32,841 nt of DNA from an uncultured Roseiarcus sp. GTDB taxonomy: Bacteria > Pseudomonadota > Alphaproteobacteria > Rhizobiales > Beijerinckiaceae. Positions within the stretch are counted from its first letter, which is position 1, and each line of letters begins with the position of its first letter. Shown here piece after piece: positions 31,060-32,841 of the stretch. The position numbers and the translations under genes are program-made. The DNA lies in NCBI GenBank assembly GCA_945957375.1, contig CAMFKX010000023.1:1-32841 (forward strand). The letters run 5' to 3'. The notes under the pieces were generated by a model. That model did not search any database. It was not told the DNA's origin and was given only the letters and a program-made list of their open reading frames with translations.

Positions 31060-32841
31060 TTACCCTGACGTCCGCAGGGGCGCCGGGGTCACGCCATTCT
31101 TGATCGCGATTTCGATCAGCCTCTTCCCTTCGGCCACGTCCGGGGCCACGCCGAGGCCCCGCGTCAGCATGACGCCGAGATTGTACTGTGCCAGCGGATA
31201 GCTCGACGCCGCCGACTTCCGATACCAACGGACCGCCTCGGCATGATCGATCACCGCCCCGACGCCGCTGCAATGAAGCACTCCGAGGCGGAATTGGGCC
31301 GCCGCGTGGCCCCGTTCGGCGGCGCTTCTCAGCGCAGCGACCCCGGCGGCGACCTTCTCCGGATCTTCCCTGCGTTCGTGAAGCATGGCGCCGAGTTGAT
31401 ATTGCGCCTCGAGATGCCCGGCCGAGGCAGCCGTGGCGTACCACTGAATGGCCTTCCCCGGGTCCGCGGGCAGCGAATGACGACCGGCGTAAATCGTGGC
31501 GAGAAGAAAGCACGCCTCTGGCCGCTCCGGTCCCGCCACGGCAAGGAGCAGCGCCTCGGCCTTCTTCGGATCGGTCGGCGTCCCCTGGCCGTTCAAGTGG
31601 AGCAAGGCGAGGCGTTCTGTGGCGGACCCATTCGTCGAAGACGCCTTCTCCAACCATTGCAAGGCGGAATCGGGATCGTGAATCTCGCTATCGGGATCGA
31701 GATACAGCTCGGCGATCCGAATGGCGGCGGCGGCGACGCCTCCCGCCGCGGCCTTTTCGTAAAGCTGCAAGGCCTCCTTCACGTCGACATCATGGTCATA
31801 GGCGCCGGCGTATAGAGACGCGAGGCCATAGGCGGCCCCTGCATGCCCAGACGCCGCGGCGCTGGCATAGAGGCGCTTGATTTCGTGAACGTTGAGGCCT
31901 CCGGCGTCCCCAGAGGTCAGCAGTTGGGCTGCTTCATATTGCGCACGGACGTCGCCCTTGTCGGCCGCAGCCCGGTACCAGGTCGCCGCCTCGCGCAGAT
32001 CGACGTCGACATGCTCGCCCCGGTGGTGGATCTCCGCGAGCGCGATCATCGCGGGCACATGTCCACGTTTGGCGGACTGGCGAAGGTAGGTCACCGCACG
32101 ATCGGCGTTCTTCGGCAGGATGGTTCCCGAGAGATGGAGGTCGGCCGCAAGGGTCATCGCTTGAAGTTCGCCGCCCTCCGCCGCCGACTCGATCCAGCGT
32201 CCAGCAGCTTCCGGATCGGCTGGCAACCCTTGTCCGGTGCGAAGAATGTGGCCAAGCGCAAATTGAGCCCGGGCGTGTCCCTGATTGGCGGCCTTCTCGT
32301 ACCATTCCGCCGCCAGGCTCCGGTCCTTTTCGACGCCGAGCCCGTTGAAATAGATATCTCCCAGGCCGAACTGCGCGCTCGCGTTGCCGGCGTCGGCGGC
32401 TTTCTGATACCACTGGCGAGACTTGACGTAATCTTTCGCAACCTTGCCACCGGCGAAATTCAGCGCCCCGAGAAACGCGCAGGCTTCCACGTGGCCCTTT
32501 TCCGCCGCGGAGGTCAGATGCGCGATGGCTTCAGCGGGCGCCGGTTCGAGGGTGATTCCGTTCGGATACAGCGCCGAGATATCCGGATTGTCTTCAGCGT
32601 TTCCGAGTCCCTCGGGCAGCACCGCCCGAGCGCCGTGGATCAGGATCGCGCCCAGCTTGAACAACGCCGGCGGGTAACCCCGCTCCGCAGCCCGCCGAAA
32701 CCAGCTTGCCGCCTCGATCGGGTCGCGAAGGACGCCGCGGCCGCCTTCATACAGCAAACCAATCTCATAGTTGCCTTCAGCGTCCCCGTGAGCTGCGAGA
32801 CGCCGCCAGAGTCGATAGGCGTCGTAATGTCTCCCGGCTTC
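31060..32841 (-). CDS. Sel1-like repeat protein (N-terminus beyond window)
   Basis: The frame is open to the right edge, so the start is not in the window; the TTG at 32757 is internal, because the residues before it (AHGDAEGNYEIGLLYEGG) continue a repeat. At least 14 Sel1-type units of about 36 residues are visible, on the pattern AxxWYxKAAxxGHAxAQFxLG followed by YxxGxGVxxD, covering nearly all of the 593 residues seen. Such alpha-solenoids bind partner proteins. In alphaproteobacteria, Sel1 proteins such as ExoR act in control of exopolysaccharide, usually from the periplasm. Whether this one is exported cannot be told without its N-terminus. It is the first visible gene of the minus-strand operon; its stop lies 11 bases before the next ATG. 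Confidence 0.9.
   Translation of the reverse strand, partial: EAGRHYDAYRLWRRLAAHGDAEGNYEIGLLYEGGRGVLRDPIEAASWFRRAAERGYPPALFKLGAILIHGARAVLPEGLGNAEDNPDISALYPNGITLEPAPAEAIAHLTSAAEKGHVEACAFLGALNFAGGKVAKDYVKSRQWYQKAADAGNASAQFGLGDIYFNGLGVEKDRSLAAEWYEKAANQGHARAQFALGHILRTGQGLPADPEAAGRWIESAAEGGELQAMTLAADLHLSGTILPKNADRAVTYLRQSAKRGHVPAMIALAEIHHRGEHVDVDLREAATWYRAAADKGDVRAQYEAAQLLTSGDAGGLNVHEIKRLYASAAASGHAGAAYGLASLYAGAYDHDVDVKEALQLYEKAAAGGVAAAAIRIAELYLDPDSEIHDPDSALQWLEKASSTNGSATERLALLHLNGQGTPTDPKKAEALLLAVAGPERPEACFLLATIYAGRHSLPADPGKAIQWYATAASAGHLEAQYQLGAMLHERREDPEKVAAGVAALRSAAERGHAAAQFRLGVLHCSGVGAVIDHAEAVRWYRKSAASSYPLAQYNLGVMLTRGLGVAPDVAEGKRLIEIAIKNGVTPAPLRTSG

Noticed and set aside
1-32841. tRNA, rRNA, insertion sequences or phage genes
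   Set aside because: None was recognised by reading: no transposase-like frames, no terminal repeats with target duplications, and no tRNA-like cloverleaf with a CCA end.

Overview
The window is about 66% G+C, with dense same-strand gene clusters, several GTG/TTG starts and an ExoF-type export protein. This fits an alphaproteobacterium, probably Hyphomicrobiales (Rhizobiales). That assignment is inferred from gene families and base composition; there is no rRNA or other marker gene in the window.

The window is essentially one extracellular-polysaccharide and biofilm-matrix locus. Left edge (minus strand): the first 46 codons of a type I secretion ABC transporter (1-139) and a Crp/Fnr-family regulator (322-1140). 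Plus strand: a LuxR-type regulator with an atypical receiver domain (1681-2445). It is followed by a giant secreted protein of about 3,890 codons (2776-14461), split into two frames by one apparent extra G at 8140-8142. The giant protein has two tandem CBM9-like domains, an alpha/beta domain, a NodB/CE4-type deacetylase domain with its metal residues, about 17 Ig-like repeats, a higher-order (ABCD)3A repeat array and a type I secretion-like C-terminus.

A Pel-like polysaccharide cluster follows. It contains a PelA-like protein without its hydrolase domain (14481-16400), a sugar-1-phosphate nucleotidyltransferase (16702-17499), an extended SDR (17489-18421) and a separate GH114 PelA-type hydrolase (18418-19323). 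Then come PelD without its GGDEF domain (19454-20479), PelE (20476-21393), PelF glycosyltransferase (21410-22906), PelG transporter (22903-24279), a LegB-like 4,6-dehydratase (24376-25362), a PelB-like TPR protein without a beta-barrel (25372-26679) and an ExoF/Wza-type export protein (26887-28410).

The right end is a convergent minus-strand operon: a Sel1-repeat protein running off the window (31060-32841), an unrecognised 440-residue protein (29727-31049) and a GT4 glycosyltransferase (28424-29746).

Working model (inference): PelDEFG polymerise and flip a Pel-related polymer built from sugar nucleotides made by the local enzymes. The TPR and ExoF-like proteins take over the export role of PelB/PelC. 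The separate GH114 and PelA-like proteins act on the polymer in the periplasm. The giant protein, secreted by the flanking type I system, binds and perhaps deacetylates it outside the cell. PelA is split, the PelA deacetylase motifs are eroded, PelD has lost its c-di-GMP domain, and an extracellular deacetylase has been added. Together these make the locus a distinct variant of the classical pel operon.
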